This document shows, piece after piece, positions 1 through 8,015 of a DNA stretch of 17,775 nucleotides. Position 1 is the first letter of the stretch. Each line of letters starts with the position of its first letter. The position numbers and the translations under genes are program-made. The notes under the pieces are model-generated. The model worked only from the letters and a program-made list of their open reading frames with translations. It did no database searches and was not told the DNA's origin. Source of the DNA: an uncultured Gardnerella sp. (GTDB lineage Bacteria > Actinomycetota > Actinomycetes > Actinomycetales > Bifidobacteriaceae); assembly GCA_947088155.1 (NCBI GenBank), contig CAMUFL010000017.1:1-17775 (forward strand), read 5' to 3'.

Positions 1-569
1 TTGGAAACAATATTGCATACGATGGCACAGCTTTTACTATGCACGCGATTATTGGCGTAAAAGGTTTGTATGATCGCTTAGCGCACGCAATAGTTTGGTC
101 CGTGCTTTGCGCTGTTTATTTTGCGATTCTTGGATTAGGATTTTACGTTTTCCTTTTCTTCGTAGCAAATATTCATCAGAGCTTAAATGCGATTCTTCTC
201 CAAACTCTTTTACCAATCGGAGTAGCTTTTGCATCCATAGGTATTGGCTTAATCTCTTCGTGCATTGCAATGTACCCTGTGGCGTCAATCGAAAAGCCAT
301 TTTCTAGGCCGCAAGGTTCTGCAGGCGCTAGATCCTTTGCTCCATTAGGTTTTATGCTTCTTTCTGCAGTATGCATGATTCCGTCTATTGCTGCGGCTAT
401 TGCGTTTATGATCCTTAACACGAATCTTTTGTGGATTGCAAGCATTATGTTCGTAGTGAACGGCGCAATTGTGCTGGCTGTTGGCGTAATTCTTGGCGGC
501 AAAGTAATGGATAAGCGCATGATTCGCATTGTAGAAAACTTGCGCAGATTCGCGTCCATTACAGCGTAA
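1..569 (+). CDS. C-terminal part of a multi-pass membrane protein, possibly an ABC-2-type permease (5' end outside window)
   Basis: The frame is open from the first bases of the window with no stop before the ATG at 39, and the residues ahead of that ATG (GNNIAYDGTAFT) read like ordinary protein. This is therefore probably the end of a longer gene rather than a 176-residue protein. About four hydrophobic helices are visible: residues 17-43, 52-79, 100-125 and 128-151 of the ATG-initiated version. A basic tail follows (KVMDKRMIRIVENLRRF). The pattern of a short 'YDG...H...GV.G..DR' stretch before a block of helices reminds me of ABC-2-type permease C-termini in actinobacteria, but this is recall, not a search. 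The stop is followed by a 77-base gap to dacB with no clear terminator. Membrane location is well supported; family and substrate are not. Confidence 0.6.
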   Translation, partial: GNNIAYDGTAFTMHAIIGVKGLYDRLAHAIVWSVLCAVYFAILGLGFYVFLFFVANIHQSLNAILLQTLLPIGVAFASIGIGLISSCIAMYPVASIEKPFSRPQGSAGARSFAPLGFMLLSAVCMIPSIAAAIAFMILNTNLLWIASIMFVVNGAIVLAVGVILGGKVMDKRMIRIVENLRRFASITA

Positions 570-646
570 CTTACGAATGTTTTGTTGTAAGTACGGGGTA
601 TAGTTTTAATCGAGGTATTTGCCAATCGGATTAAAGGTGTGCTCGC

Positions 647-2314
647 ATGGAAAGTAGTAAGGGCTCAAGCGATGCCTTAAATACTCTAAATGCGAGTGCA
701 CCCACACAAATTAGTGCTTCTACGCAAATTGATGCACCTTCACAAATCAGTTCTGCACCAATGCCAACCAGTGCTGCAGCCAAGCCAAGCAAATACTCTT
801 CGATGCTTAAACGCAGCAAGTATCCGTCGCGTTGGCGTCTTCTTACATCGTCAATAGCAGTTATAGTAAGCATTTCAATTATGCTTACTTATTTCGTGCT
901 TGATTGTTGCGATATTCTCCCAGGTCCTTTAACTCTGCGAGTGCAGCATATTTCTACGCCTGTTTCATCTCCTAGAACACTTTTGCCAGCAGATTCTGCT
1001 ATAAAAGGTATAAGTTACGGGAAAGCTATTGACAGTTCTAAAGCGCAGCAAATCATAGACAAATTCATGTCCGACCCCTCAATAAGCGACAACACTTCAG
1101 TGATAATTATGGATGCAAAGGGTAAAGTAGTTGCTTCGCACGAGGCGGATACTCCTCGTGAGCCAGCGTCAACTCTTAAAACGCTTACAGCAGCAGTGGC
1201 TTCTCGCACTCTTGACATGGGCTCAACTTTGGATACGCAAGTATTTTTGCAACCAAAATCTCATAAAAATCCTAAAAAGTCATCTAGTTTTGACGTGCGT
1301 AAGATTGTGCTTCGCGGTAACGGCGACATGCTTCTTGGCGTTGGTGAAAACGATTGGCACCACACAAACGGTCGTGCTGGTTTAACAACTTTAGCAAGTA
1401 GAACTGCAAACGCTTTAAAGCTTGACAATATTAGCGAAGTTTCGCTAGAAGTTGACGATTCTCTGTTTGGTGCTAAACGTGCTCCTGCGTTGGTTTATGA
1501 AACAGATAATGAGCGTCGTTTTTATGCCGAAACTTCGTCTATGGCCATTGACGATGCTCGCCAGCGTGATCTTGCGTTGCAGGGTGTTGATCCTGACAAT
1601 ATTACGGATTTTCCTCTTTCGGATCCTACTCCTGCTTTAAGCGTCGGTAATCGTTTTGCCAGATTGCTTGTTGAACAAGGCATAAAAGTACAAAATTTTG
1701 ATACTGAAAATTCTCAAAATGCTGCAATACCAGTAAGCAAAACGCATCCGCTAATCGCAAATAATTCTAAACTACTCGCAAAAGTTTCATCTGCGCCGCT
1801 AAACGAAGTAATGGCTTATATGCTTAGAATTTCAGACAACACTCTTGCGGAAGAATTTGGGCGATTAACAGCGTTGGCTGTGAATAAGAAAAATTCTCCA
1901 GAAGGTGCAGTGCAAGCCGTAGAACAAGGATTACGCAAACTTAAAGTTGATATTAGCGGATTACATATGTCGGACTGCTCTGGGCTTTCTCCAAAATCTA
2001 GGGTTCGCGTTGCAACGCTGGCAAAAATACAAGTACTAAATTTGCAAGCGAATTCTGGCGGAGCTGCATCATCCGAAGGATTATCACTGCCTGGACTAGT
2101 TGGAACAGCCCGCAAGCGTCTAACGGATGTTTCTAACGCTGGACTTATGCGAGTAAAAACTGGATCATTAGACGAAGTAAGTTCAATGACTGGAAACGTG
2201 TCCAGAAAGAGCGGTGGAGCTTTAACCTTTGCGGTTGTGGCAAATCAGCCTATAGATTTTTGGGGAGCTTTTGTAGCTATTAATAAGTTTATGGGCGAAT
2301 TGCCAAATCTTTAA
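647..2314 (+). CDS. dacB: D-alanyl-D-alanine carboxypeptidase/endopeptidase, PBP4 family (peptidase S13)
   Basis: A low-molecular-weight penicillin-binding protein that trims or cleaves peptidoglycan cross-links outside the membrane. All three active-site motifs of serine D,D-peptidases are visible in order: SxxK as S175-T-L-K178, SxN as S396-D-N398, and KTG as K504-T-G506. The 555 residues fit the S13 family. Instead of a cleavable signal peptide there is an acidic-neutral Ser/Ala/Pro/Thr-rich N-terminus of about 60 residues, a basic stretch (KRSKYPSRWR) and one hydrophobic helix at about residues 65-85. The protein is thus likely anchored with its catalytic domain outside. The start ATG has AAAGGTG a few bases upstream. 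The order dacB-tilS-hpt-ftsH matches the M. tuberculosis locus (Rv3627c, Rv3625c, Rv3624c, Rv3610c), although intervening genes are absent here. Confidence 0.92.
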   Translation: MESSKGSSDALNTLNASAPTQISASTQIDAPSQISSAPMPTSAAAKPSKYSSMLKRSKYPSRWRLLTSSIAVIVSISIMLTYFVLDCCDILPGPLTLRVQHISTPVSSPRTLLPADSAIKGISYGKAIDSSKAQQIIDKFMSDPSISDNTSVIIMDAKGKVVASHEADTPREPASTLKTLTAAVASRTLDMGSTLDTQVFLQPKSHKNPKKSSSFDVRKIVLRGNGDMLLGVGENDWHHTNGRAGLTTLASRTANALKLDNISEVSLEVDDSLFGAKRAPALVYETDNERRFYAETSSMAIDDARQRDLALQGVDPDNITDFPLSDPTPALSVGNRFARLLVEQGIKVQNFDTENSQNAAIPVSKTHPLIANNSKLLAKVSSAPLNEVMAYMLRISDNTLAEEFGRLTALAVNKKNSPEGAVQAVEQGLRKLKVDISGLHMSDCSGLSPKSRVRVATLAKIQVLNLQANSGGAASSEGLSLPGLVGTARKRLTDVSNAGLMRVKTGSLDEVSSMTGNVSRKSGGALTFAVVANQPIDFWGAFVAINKFMGELPNL

Positions 2315-2320
2315 TCCTGA

Positions 2321-2356
2321 TCGCGCTACGCTAGAGCATCGCGCTACACTAGAGCA
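2321..2356 (+). repeat. 18-bp tandem duplication directly before tilS
   Basis: Two adjacent 18-base units, TCGCGCTACGCTAGAGCA (2321-2338) and TCGCGCTACACTAGAGCA (2339-2356), differ at one base. They fill nearly the whole gap between the dacB stop and the tilS ATG at 2358. The 9-mer TCGCGCTAC occurs again at 6499-6507, and the 11-mer CGCGCTACGCT occurs in reverse complement inside the hairpin element near 10470. Confidence 0.85.
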
Positions 2357-2357
2357 T

Positions 2358-3476
2358 ATGGTTTATTCCTCTAGTATTCGCTCAGGCATTGGCGCAATAA
2401 AATCTTGTTTTGACGCGCTAAAATTGCGCACGCAGGATGATTGTTTTAATGAGCATGGTGCGCATTCAGCAAAAAACGATTCTCCACTAGTTCTAGTTGC
2501 ATGTTCGGGTGGTAGGGATTCTCTCGCGCTTGTGGCTCTTAGCGTTATCGTTTGTGCAAGCAGAGGGCTTCGTTGCGGCGCTGTAATTGTTGACCATCAT
2601 ATTCAGCCTAATTCAACAGAAGTCGCAAAAGATGCTGCTAAGCGTTGTTTGCAAGCTGGAGTTGAGGAAAAGCATATTTATCTTGAATCTGTGCGTGTTA
2701 AAGATTTAGGAGAAGGAGAAGAGTCTGCGGCTAGAGAAGTTAGGTACCAAGCCATTATTAACGTTGCGACGCGCAATCATGCTGCAGTAGTGCTACTAGC
2801 TCACACAGCGAACGATCAAGCAGAAACTGTGCTTATGGGCTTAAAAGATTCCGCAGGATTGGAAGCTGTTGCAGGAATGAAATCTGTAACGTATCGCAAA
2901 AATGTGTGCTTTGCTAGGCCGCTTATTGAGCTTACGCGCGAAAACACAACAAAAATTTGTGAAGATTTGGGAATAAAATGGTGGGATGATCCAACCAACG
3001 GCGACATAACTTCTCAAAATTTAGAACTTGCCGAAAATTACCCTCTAAGATCGCGTATTCGACACACGCTTATGCCGTACATTTCGCGCTTTTTGCAAGC
3101 AAATATGGTGACTTTACTTTCGCGAGGTGCCAAGTTTGCGCAAGACGATCTTGATTATATTAATACTCAAGTTGACGAGGCTGCTTCAAAAGTAACTTTT
3201 ATTGACGAAACTGAGCACAGCGTAATCTTAGAAGCGCAAAAATTAGCGAAATATCACCCTTCTATTCGCCGACGCGTTATAGCAAGAGCACTAACATCGC
3301 TCTGCCTGCGTTTCTCATCCAGTCACGTACAAGCAATTGACGAACTTTGTACAAATTGGCATGGTCAAAAGCCTCTTGCACTTCCAAAATATTACGAAGC
3401 GTTAAGGCGCGCTCACAATATCGTCATTCGTTTATGCAAAGATAGTGAACATGCAAATTGCAGATATACGAGATGA
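2358..3476 (+). CDS. tilS: tRNA(Ile)-lysidine synthase
   Basis: This enzyme attaches lysine to cytidine 34 of the tRNA that reads AUA, using ATP, which changes both its charging and its decoding. The PP-loop ATP-binding motif SGGRDS is at residues 50-55. The downstream TilS signature is present as HTANDQAETVLMGL, followed by the AGM turn and the 'R.RIRHTLMPYI' region typical of the family. At 372 residues it is a compact TilS, lacking the long C-terminal domain of the E. coli enzyme, as is usual in actinobacteria. The ATG at 2358 directly follows the 18-bp tandem repeat and has only a weak ribosome site. Its 3' end overlaps hpt, an arrangement common for this pair, so the two are probably co-translated. 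AUA decoding makes the gene essential in most bacteria. Confidence 0.93.
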   Translation: MVYSSSIRSGIGAIKSCFDALKLRTQDDCFNEHGAHSAKNDSPLVLVACSGGRDSLALVALSVIVCASRGLRCGAVIVDHHIQPNSTEVAKDAAKRCLQAGVEEKHIYLESVRVKDLGEGEESAAREVRYQAIINVATRNHAAVVLLAHTANDQAETVLMGLKDSAGLEAVAGMKSVTYRKNVCFARPLIELTRENTTKICEDLGIKWWDDPTNGDITSQNLELAENYPLRSRIRHTLMPYISRFLQANMVTLLSRGAKFAQDDLDYINTQVDEAASKVTFIDETEHSVILEAQKLAKYHPSIRRRVIARALTSLCLRFSSSHVQAIDELCTNWHGQKPLALPKYYEALRRAHNIVIRLCKDSEHANCRYTR

Positions 3477-4005
3477 CATCGACTATGAATTAATTAATCA
3501 CGAAGAGCTTATGAAGCGCATTCGTGAAGTTGCTAAACAAGTTAGCGAAGATTACAAAAACCGCAATATTTTGCTTGTTGCGGTACTTAAGGGAGCTGTT
3601 AATACTCTCGCAGTATTTTCGCAAGAACTCAGCATTAATGCGCCAATGGACTTTATGAGCTTGTCAAGCTACGGAAGTGGCACTAAAACAAGCGGTCAGA
3701 TTAAAGTTCGTGAAGATTTAACCACTGACGTGCGCGGGCGTGACGTGCTGATTGTTGAGGATATTGTTGATTCCGGTCGCACTTTGGCTTGGCTAGTAGA
3801 TGAGCTTAAAGGTCGCGGAGCTAACAGCGTAAAAGTTTTCGCATTACTTAGTAAGCCTGCGCGCCGCGAAGTAGACGTACAAATCGACTACTCAGGTTTT
3901 GAAATTCCTGATGCTTTCGTAGTCGGATTCGGCATGGACTATGACGAACGATACCGCAATTTGAACAGTATTGCAGTATTGAAACCATCCGTGTATGGCG
4001 CTTAA
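3451..4005 (+). CDS. hpt: Hypoxanthine(-guanine) phosphoribosyltransferase
   Basis: A purine-salvage enzyme that joins hypoxanthine or guanine to PRPP to give IMP or GMP. The PRPP-binding loop is clear at residues 102-111 (VEDIVDSGRT), and an earlier LKGA segment (residues 46-49) matches the pyrophosphate-binding loop. The length of 184 residues is typical. I chose the ATG at 3451; an in-frame GTG at 3445 would add two residues. Either start lies inside the tail of tilS (26-32 base overlap), indicating translational coupling. The 140-base gap to ftsH is AT-rich. It contains an imperfect hairpin (ATTCTTA at 4077-4083 with TAAGAAT at 4098-4104, then a short T run) that may be a weak terminator or only AT-rich noise. 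Confidence 0.93.
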   Translation: MQIADIRDDIDYELINHEELMKRIREVAKQVSEDYKNRNILLVAVLKGAVNTLAVFSQELSINAPMDFMSLSSYGSGTKTSGQIKVREDLTTDVRGRDVLIVEDIVDSGRTLAWLVDELKGRGANSVKVFALLSKPARREVDVQIDYSGFEIPDAFVVGFGMDYDERYRNLNSIAVLKPSVYGA

Positions 4006-4145
4006 GCAATTCGCGTATTGTATTTGCGTTGTATTTGTGTTAAGACCATTCAAGAATGTTGCTTAATTAATTCAGGATTCTTATTTAACAATTTATTTAA
4101 GAATTTTTACATAAACGTGGGGAGTTTGAAAGGAGCCTTAATTAT

Positions 4146-6389
4146 ATGGGCGCTTCTCCTATGATGCCACAAGGTCCAATGGGCGGTCCAGGGCGCGGAA
4201 ATAACGGTAATAACCCGTTCTTAAACCCTCTTAACCCTAGGAACTCGCAAGGTAACGGCAAAAACAGCAAAAACAGCAAAAACAATAAAGACGAAAACGA
4301 AAACGGCAAGAACAATCATCGTCCGTTCTGGAATTCGCCATGGGTATGGATTGTGCTGCTGGTGCTGCTTTCTGTAGTCGGATTCCAAATGTTTGCACAC
4401 GGCGGCACTCAAACCATTGACACTCAAGATGGTTTCGAATTGTTGAATTCGCATAGAGCAAACTACGTGGAAATTATTGACAATAAGCAGTTGGTTAAGC
4501 TTACGCTTGATACTCCGTTTAAGAAGTACGATAAGCGAAATAAGCAGGATCATAACTTTGGCAAGGATGTGCAGTTCTACTACACGTTGGCTCAAGGTAA
4601 AGCTGTTGTGCATGAAGTTGAAAAATCTAAACCGGCAAACGGCTGGACTGCAAGCTTGCAATCTCAAGGTATTTTCTCGTATCTTATTACTTCGCTTGTG
4701 CCAATACTGTTCTTCCTTGGCATGATTTGGTTCATGTTTAGTCGTATTGGTGGCGCTGGCGGTGGAATGCTTGGCATGGGAACCGGTCGCGGCCGCGGAA
4801 AGCTTTTGGAAGGTCAGACTCCTAAGACTAAGTTTGCAGACGTTGCTGGTGAGCAGGCTGCTGTGGAAGAAGTTGAGGAAATTAAGGACTTCTTAAAGGA
4901 TCCGGCGCGTTACAAGGCTTTGGGCGCTCGCATTCCTAGAGGTGTGCTTCTTTACGGCCCTCCAGGAACTGGTAAAACGTTGCTTGCGCGTGCTATTGCT
5001 GGCGAGGCTGGCGTGCCGTTCTATGCAATGGCTGGTTCGGACTTCGTTGAGATGTTCGTTGGCCTTGGTGCGTCCCGTGTGCGTGAGCTTTTCGATGAGG
5101 CTAAAAAGAACGCTCCTGCAATCATCTTTATTGATGAGATTGATGCTGTTGGTCGTCGTCGCGGAAGCGGCATGACTGGCGGTCATGACGAGCGTGAGCA
5201 GACTTTGAACCAGCTTCTTGTGGAGATGGATGGCTTCGACAACGATACTAATTTGATTATTATCGCAGCTACGAACCGCCCAGATGTGCTCGATTCTGCA
5301 CTTTTGCGCCCAGGTCGCTTTGACCGTCAGGTGGCTGTTGAAGCTCCTGATTTGGAAGGTCGCGAAGCAATTTTGAAGGTTCACGCAAAGGGCAAGCCTT
5401 TTGTGCCAGATGTTGATCTTCATATGGTTGCTGTGCGCACTCCTGGTTTTACGGGTGCTGATTTAGCTAACGTGCTTAACGAAGCTGCTTTGCTTTGTGC
5501 TCGTTCAGGCGCTCAGTATATTGATAACCGTGCTATTGACGAGGCTATTGATCGCGTTCAGGCCGGCCCTCGCAGAAAGTCTAAGGGCATGGCTTTGGAC
5601 GAGTTGCGCAATACTGCTTACCACGAAGGTGGTCATGCTTTGGTTGCTGCAGCGTTGCATAATACGGATCCTGTTACCAAGGTGACGATTTTGCCTCGCG
5701 GTCACGCACTCGGCTACACTGCCGTAATGCCAACAACGGATCGCTATTCGCAGTCACGCAATCAGCTTCTTGATCAAATGGCTTATGCTATGGGCGGTCG
5801 TACGGCCGAAGAAGTTGTGTTCCATGATCCAACAACTGGTGCTTCTAACGATATTGAAAAAGCTACGGCGATTGCTCGCAAGATGGTTGTTGAGTTTGGC
5901 TTCTCTGCAAAACTCGGTGCTGTTAAGTGGATGGACGCTGACGACGATGCTTCCGGTTCGCTTGATTCTTTGCAGCCGCGCAAGTTCTCGAATCGTACTG
6001 CTGAAGTAATTGACGATGAAGTTCATAAGCTTATTGAAACGGCTCATACTGAAGCGTGGCAGATTATTAACAATAATCGCGACGTATTAGATGAGCTTGT
6101 TCGTCAGTTACTTGCAAAGGAAACTTTGAACGAGAAGGAGCTTAAAGAAATCTTTAGTAAGATTCGCAAGGCTCCTGAGCGTTCGCTTTGGCTTTCTAAC
6201 GAGCAGAGACCGGATTCTAATATTCCTCCTGTGGAAATTCCGGAAAGTTTAAGGCGCAACGTTGCTGGTAAGACTGAGTCTGCTGGCAATGCGGAAACTG
6301 CAGGTAACGCAGAGTATGCTAATAATTCTGGTGCTTACGAAACGCAAGCACCTGCCGAAACGCAAGCGCCTGCCGAAACGCAAGAATAA
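4146..6389 (+). CDS. ftsH: ATP-dependent zinc metalloprotease FtsH
   Basis: A membrane-anchored AAA+ protease that extracts and degrades damaged membrane and short-lived cytosolic proteins, working as a hexamer. Order of parts: a Met/Gly/Pro/Asn-rich cytosolic tail (residues 1-60, including a KNSKNSKNN low-complexity run), a first helix at about 66-84, an external domain, a second helix at about 179-198, then the AAA+ module with Walker A GPPGTGKT (271-278), Walker B IIFIDEID (326-333) and the arginine-finger region. The protease domain carries HEGGH (493-497) as zinc ligands, and D569 fits the third ligand. The last roughly 55 residues are an Ala/Glu/Thr/Asn-rich tail with short repeats. The start has AGGAG (4131-4135) ten bases upstream. 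At 747 residues it is longer than E. coli FtsH (about 645) because of both tails. Confidence 0.97.
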   Translation: MGASPMMPQGPMGGPGRGNNGNNPFLNPLNPRNSQGNGKNSKNSKNNKDENENGKNNHRPFWNSPWVWIVLLVLLSVVGFQMFAHGGTQTIDTQDGFELLNSHRANYVEIIDNKQLVKLTLDTPFKKYDKRNKQDHNFGKDVQFYYTLAQGKAVVHEVEKSKPANGWTASLQSQGIFSYLITSLVPILFFLGMIWFMFSRIGGAGGGMLGMGTGRGRGKLLEGQTPKTKFADVAGEQAAVEEVEEIKDFLKDPARYKALGARIPRGVLLYGPPGTGKTLLARAIAGEAGVPFYAMAGSDFVEMFVGLGASRVRELFDEAKKNAPAIIFIDEIDAVGRRRGSGMTGGHDEREQTLNQLLVEMDGFDNDTNLIIIAATNRPDVLDSALLRPGRFDRQVAVEAPDLEGREAILKVHAKGKPFVPDVDLHMVAVRTPGFTGADLANVLNEAALLCARSGAQYIDNRAIDEAIDRVQAGPRRKSKGMALDELRNTAYHEGGHALVAAALHNTDPVTKVTILPRGHALGYTAVMPTTDRYSQSRNQLLDQMAYAMGGRTAEEVVFHDPTTGASNDIEKATAIARKMVVEFGFSAKLGAVKWMDADDDASGSLDSLQPRKFSNRTAEVIDDEVHKLIETAHTEAWQIINNNRDVLDELVRQLLAKETLNEKELKEIFSKIRKAPERSLWLSNEQRPDSNIPPVEIPESLRRNVAGKTESAGNAETAGNAEYANNSGAYETQAPAETQAPAETQE
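6339..6386 (+). repeat. 18-bp tandem repeat encoding the FtsH C-terminal tail
   Basis: Two complete units, GAAACGCAAGCACCTGCC (6339-6356) and GAAACGCAAGCGCCTGCC (6357-6374), and a partial third (6375-6386) encode the peptide repeat ETQAPA-ETQAPA-ETQE at the extreme C-terminus. Just before it, residues AGNAET/AGNAEY form a second short repeat. Such in-frame repeats can vary in copy number between strains. Confidence 0.85.
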
Positions 6390-6448
6390 AATATATGTAA
6401 ATAAAACGGTATTTTTATAAAAATTCCGTAAAATATAAAGTAATTTCA

Positions 6449-6499
6449 AATAAACGCTGATAACAATACTGTTTATTGTTATTAGCGTTTATTATTTTT
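6449..6499 (+). terminator. Strong intrinsic terminator after ftsH
   Basis: Arms 6449-6468 and 6474-6493 form a 20-bp stem with a single G-U wobble and a 5-base loop, followed by a T run at 6494-6499. The core reads AACGCTGATAACAATA-like on the left, mirrored as TATTGTTATTAGCGTT on the right. A smaller imperfect hairpin (about 6406-6429) precedes it without a T run. This closes the dacB-tilS-hpt-ftsH block and separates it from the next gene. Confidence 0.8.
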
Positions 6500-6535
6500 C
6501 GCGCTACAATCCTCATTTTTATAAATTGTATGCGG

Positions 6536-6642
6536 TTGCTTTTTTTAGCGAGTAGAATATAACAAAATATAAATTTAATAAATTAAAACACTTCTAACAA
6601 AAGTGTACTGACAATATTGGTAGCGGAATAGTATATCTATTC
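6536..6642 (+). promoter_or_regulatory. Candidate promoters and a small palindrome in the 309-base gap after ftsH
   Basis: The 6390-6698 gap holds the terminator and, beyond it, two possible promoters for the next gene. One is TTGCTT (6536-6541) with a 16-base spacer and TATAAC (6558-6563). The other is CTGACA (6608-6613) with an 18-base spacer and TATATC (6632-6637). The second -10 sits inside an interrupted palindrome, GAATAG-TATAT-CTATTC (6626-6642), which could be an operator. In this AT-rich stretch chance matches are likely, so these are only candidates. No coding remnant is visible in the gap. Confidence 0.35.
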
Positions 6643-6698
6643 AAATCGCAAATAAGCTTACGGCTATGCTGATAGGCTACGGAAAATAGGAGAAGCAC

Positions 6699-8015
6699 AT
6701 GGATACAATACACATATCCGGCATTCGGCCTAAAAATAAAGACGTAGTTGTAGGACTTTACTACCACATATTCATTGATGTGGACTTGAAGCTGAATTTA
6801 ACTAGGGCATTAAATGGCAGCGAAACCAATGCAGTAGATATTCCGCAAATCACAGATCGACTTGCTTTTATGCTTCGACGCAGCGAAGAGGATGACGAGA
6901 TTAGAGAGCATCCAACTATTGCGCTTGAGCTTATTGCCAATTCTGTTGCAAATTCAGTTATGCGAACTTGGCAGATTTTTGAAGCTGACATTACAGTTCA
7001 TGCCTCGCTTAGAAGCGACTATTACGGTTTGCAAAGTACCGTTGACGACATATCCGTTAGTTTGCACCGTGTTTCTAAGAACAATTTTGAAGAGCATACT
7101 GCAACTCCAGAAGCAGTTGCTCGCGTTGCGGTTCGAAGCGGCAGGGTAGTTGTTGGAGAAGATGAAGAAGGCGAAGTCGCAGATTTTTATCGTGAGCTTA
7201 TTGAAGAAAATAATAAAGAAAAAAAGCGACGCGAAGATGAAGAAGCGGAGGCAGCCGCTCAAGCTGCTATTGATATTGCGAATGCAGCCGCTGCTGATTA
7301 TATGAATAAAAATAGCGATAAAAACGCTAGTGACGACGGCAACGATAGTGACGCAAATAATGCAAATAACGCAAATAACGCTGCTAACGCAAATAACGAC
7401 GGAAGTTTTGACGATTCCAACAGCGATGATTCTAACGATGCCAATCGCGGAACGGAGCTTGTTAAGCACGAAACCAAGTCGCCATTTTTCAACATATGCC
7501 CAACTCCATTCACAGTTACCGCAGTAGTTTCTATGAAGGGTGTTGCTAAACAAGACACGCGTTCTGCTATGCTGAGAATAGTTGCATTACTCGAACAGGA
7601 TAGAGAGTCGCGCATTGATGGCGTTTCGGCATTATATGTTGCCAATGCGCTTGATGGTGACTACTATGCCGCAACGTTTATTCTGTCTTCGGGTGGTGAC
7701 GAAATTGAACTGCTGCGTCTGGTTCGTGCGGTTGCTGCTTTGTATAAAAACACGGTAACTGTTCGAGTGCTTGGCATGCGTTCATACGGCGCGCCTGCTA
7801 CTGAAACAAAAACAGTCAATCCAGAAGGATTGCCGCGAGAACTAGCGGAAATGGTAATAGTTGACCCTAAGTCACCTGAACTTATGCCATGGATGCAAAT
7901 TGAGTCGGATGCTGCTCTGGATAAAAGCCCAGTTGCATATTCATTAGCTCTTGCTATGGATACTCAAACTGTTGGCGTATACTCAGAGCAATGGCTTATA
8001 GGGGATGATTATTAA
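6699..8015 (+). CDS. Degenerate FolB-FolK-like fusion protein, probably catalytically inactive
   Basis: Residues 1-124 resemble dihydroneopterin aldolase (FolB): 'MDTIHISGIR', a strand 'FIDVDLKLNL', the helix 'HPTIALELIANSVANSVM', then 'ADITVH' and the closing 'TVDDISVSLHR' align in outline with actinobacterial FolB. The HG...E loop that holds the catalytic Glu is missing, and the Lys of the usual 'VHKP' motif is Ala (residue 102). Residues 270-420 resemble HPPK (FolK): 'VTAVVSMK', 'VSALYVANALDGDYYAATFIL', 'ELLRLVRAVAAL' and 'SPELMPWMQIESDA'. The GSNLGD motif and the RDxDLDL metal-binding aspartates are absent. A charged Glu/Lys/Ala helix-like stretch and an Asn/Asp/Ser linker (about 165-250) join the halves. 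AGGAG (6688-6692) gives it a good ribosome site, and its stop overlaps the DUF3180 start. The position after ftsH is where folB-folK sit in M. tuberculosis. The function is unknown; the FolB-FolK origin is an inference from pattern. Confidence 0.75.
   Translation: MDTIHISGIRPKNKDVVVGLYYHIFIDVDLKLNLTRALNGSETNAVDIPQITDRLAFMLRRSEEDDEIREHPTIALELIANSVANSVMRTWQIFEADITVHASLRSDYYGLQSTVDDISVSLHRVSKNNFEEHTATPEAVARVAVRSGRVVVGEDEEGEVADFYRELIEENNKEKKRREDEEAEAAAQAAIDIANAAAADYMNKNSDKNASDDGNDSDANNANNANNAANANNDGSFDDSNSDDSNDANRGTELVKHETKSPFFNICPTPFTVTAVVSMKGVAKQDTRSAMLRIVALLEQDRESRIDGVSALYVANALDGDYYAATFILSSGGDEIELLRLVRAVAALYKNTVTVRVLGMRSYGAPATETKTVNPEGLPRELAEMVIVDPKSPELMPWMQIESDAALDKSPVAYSLALAMDTQTVGVYSEQWLIGDDY

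Noticed and set aside
39..41. ATG at 39 as the start of the first gene
   Set aside because: The frame is open to the window edge, the upstream residues look coding, and no ribosome site precedes this ATG.
4077..4108. Hairpin with T run between hpt and ftsH as a terminator
   Set aside because: The 7-bp stem is entirely A/T except one pair and the loop is 14 bases, so it is too weak to list as a terminator.
4893..5423. Open frame on the - strand opposite ftsH
   Set aside because: It lies wholly across the conserved AAA+ domain of ftsH and has no ribosome site or family resemblance.
6954..7553. Ile/Val-rich 199-codon frame on the - strand that looks membrane-like
   Set aside because: The hydrophobic runs are the complement of the Asn/Asp-rich linker codons of the FolB-FolK-like gene; no independent start signals are visible.
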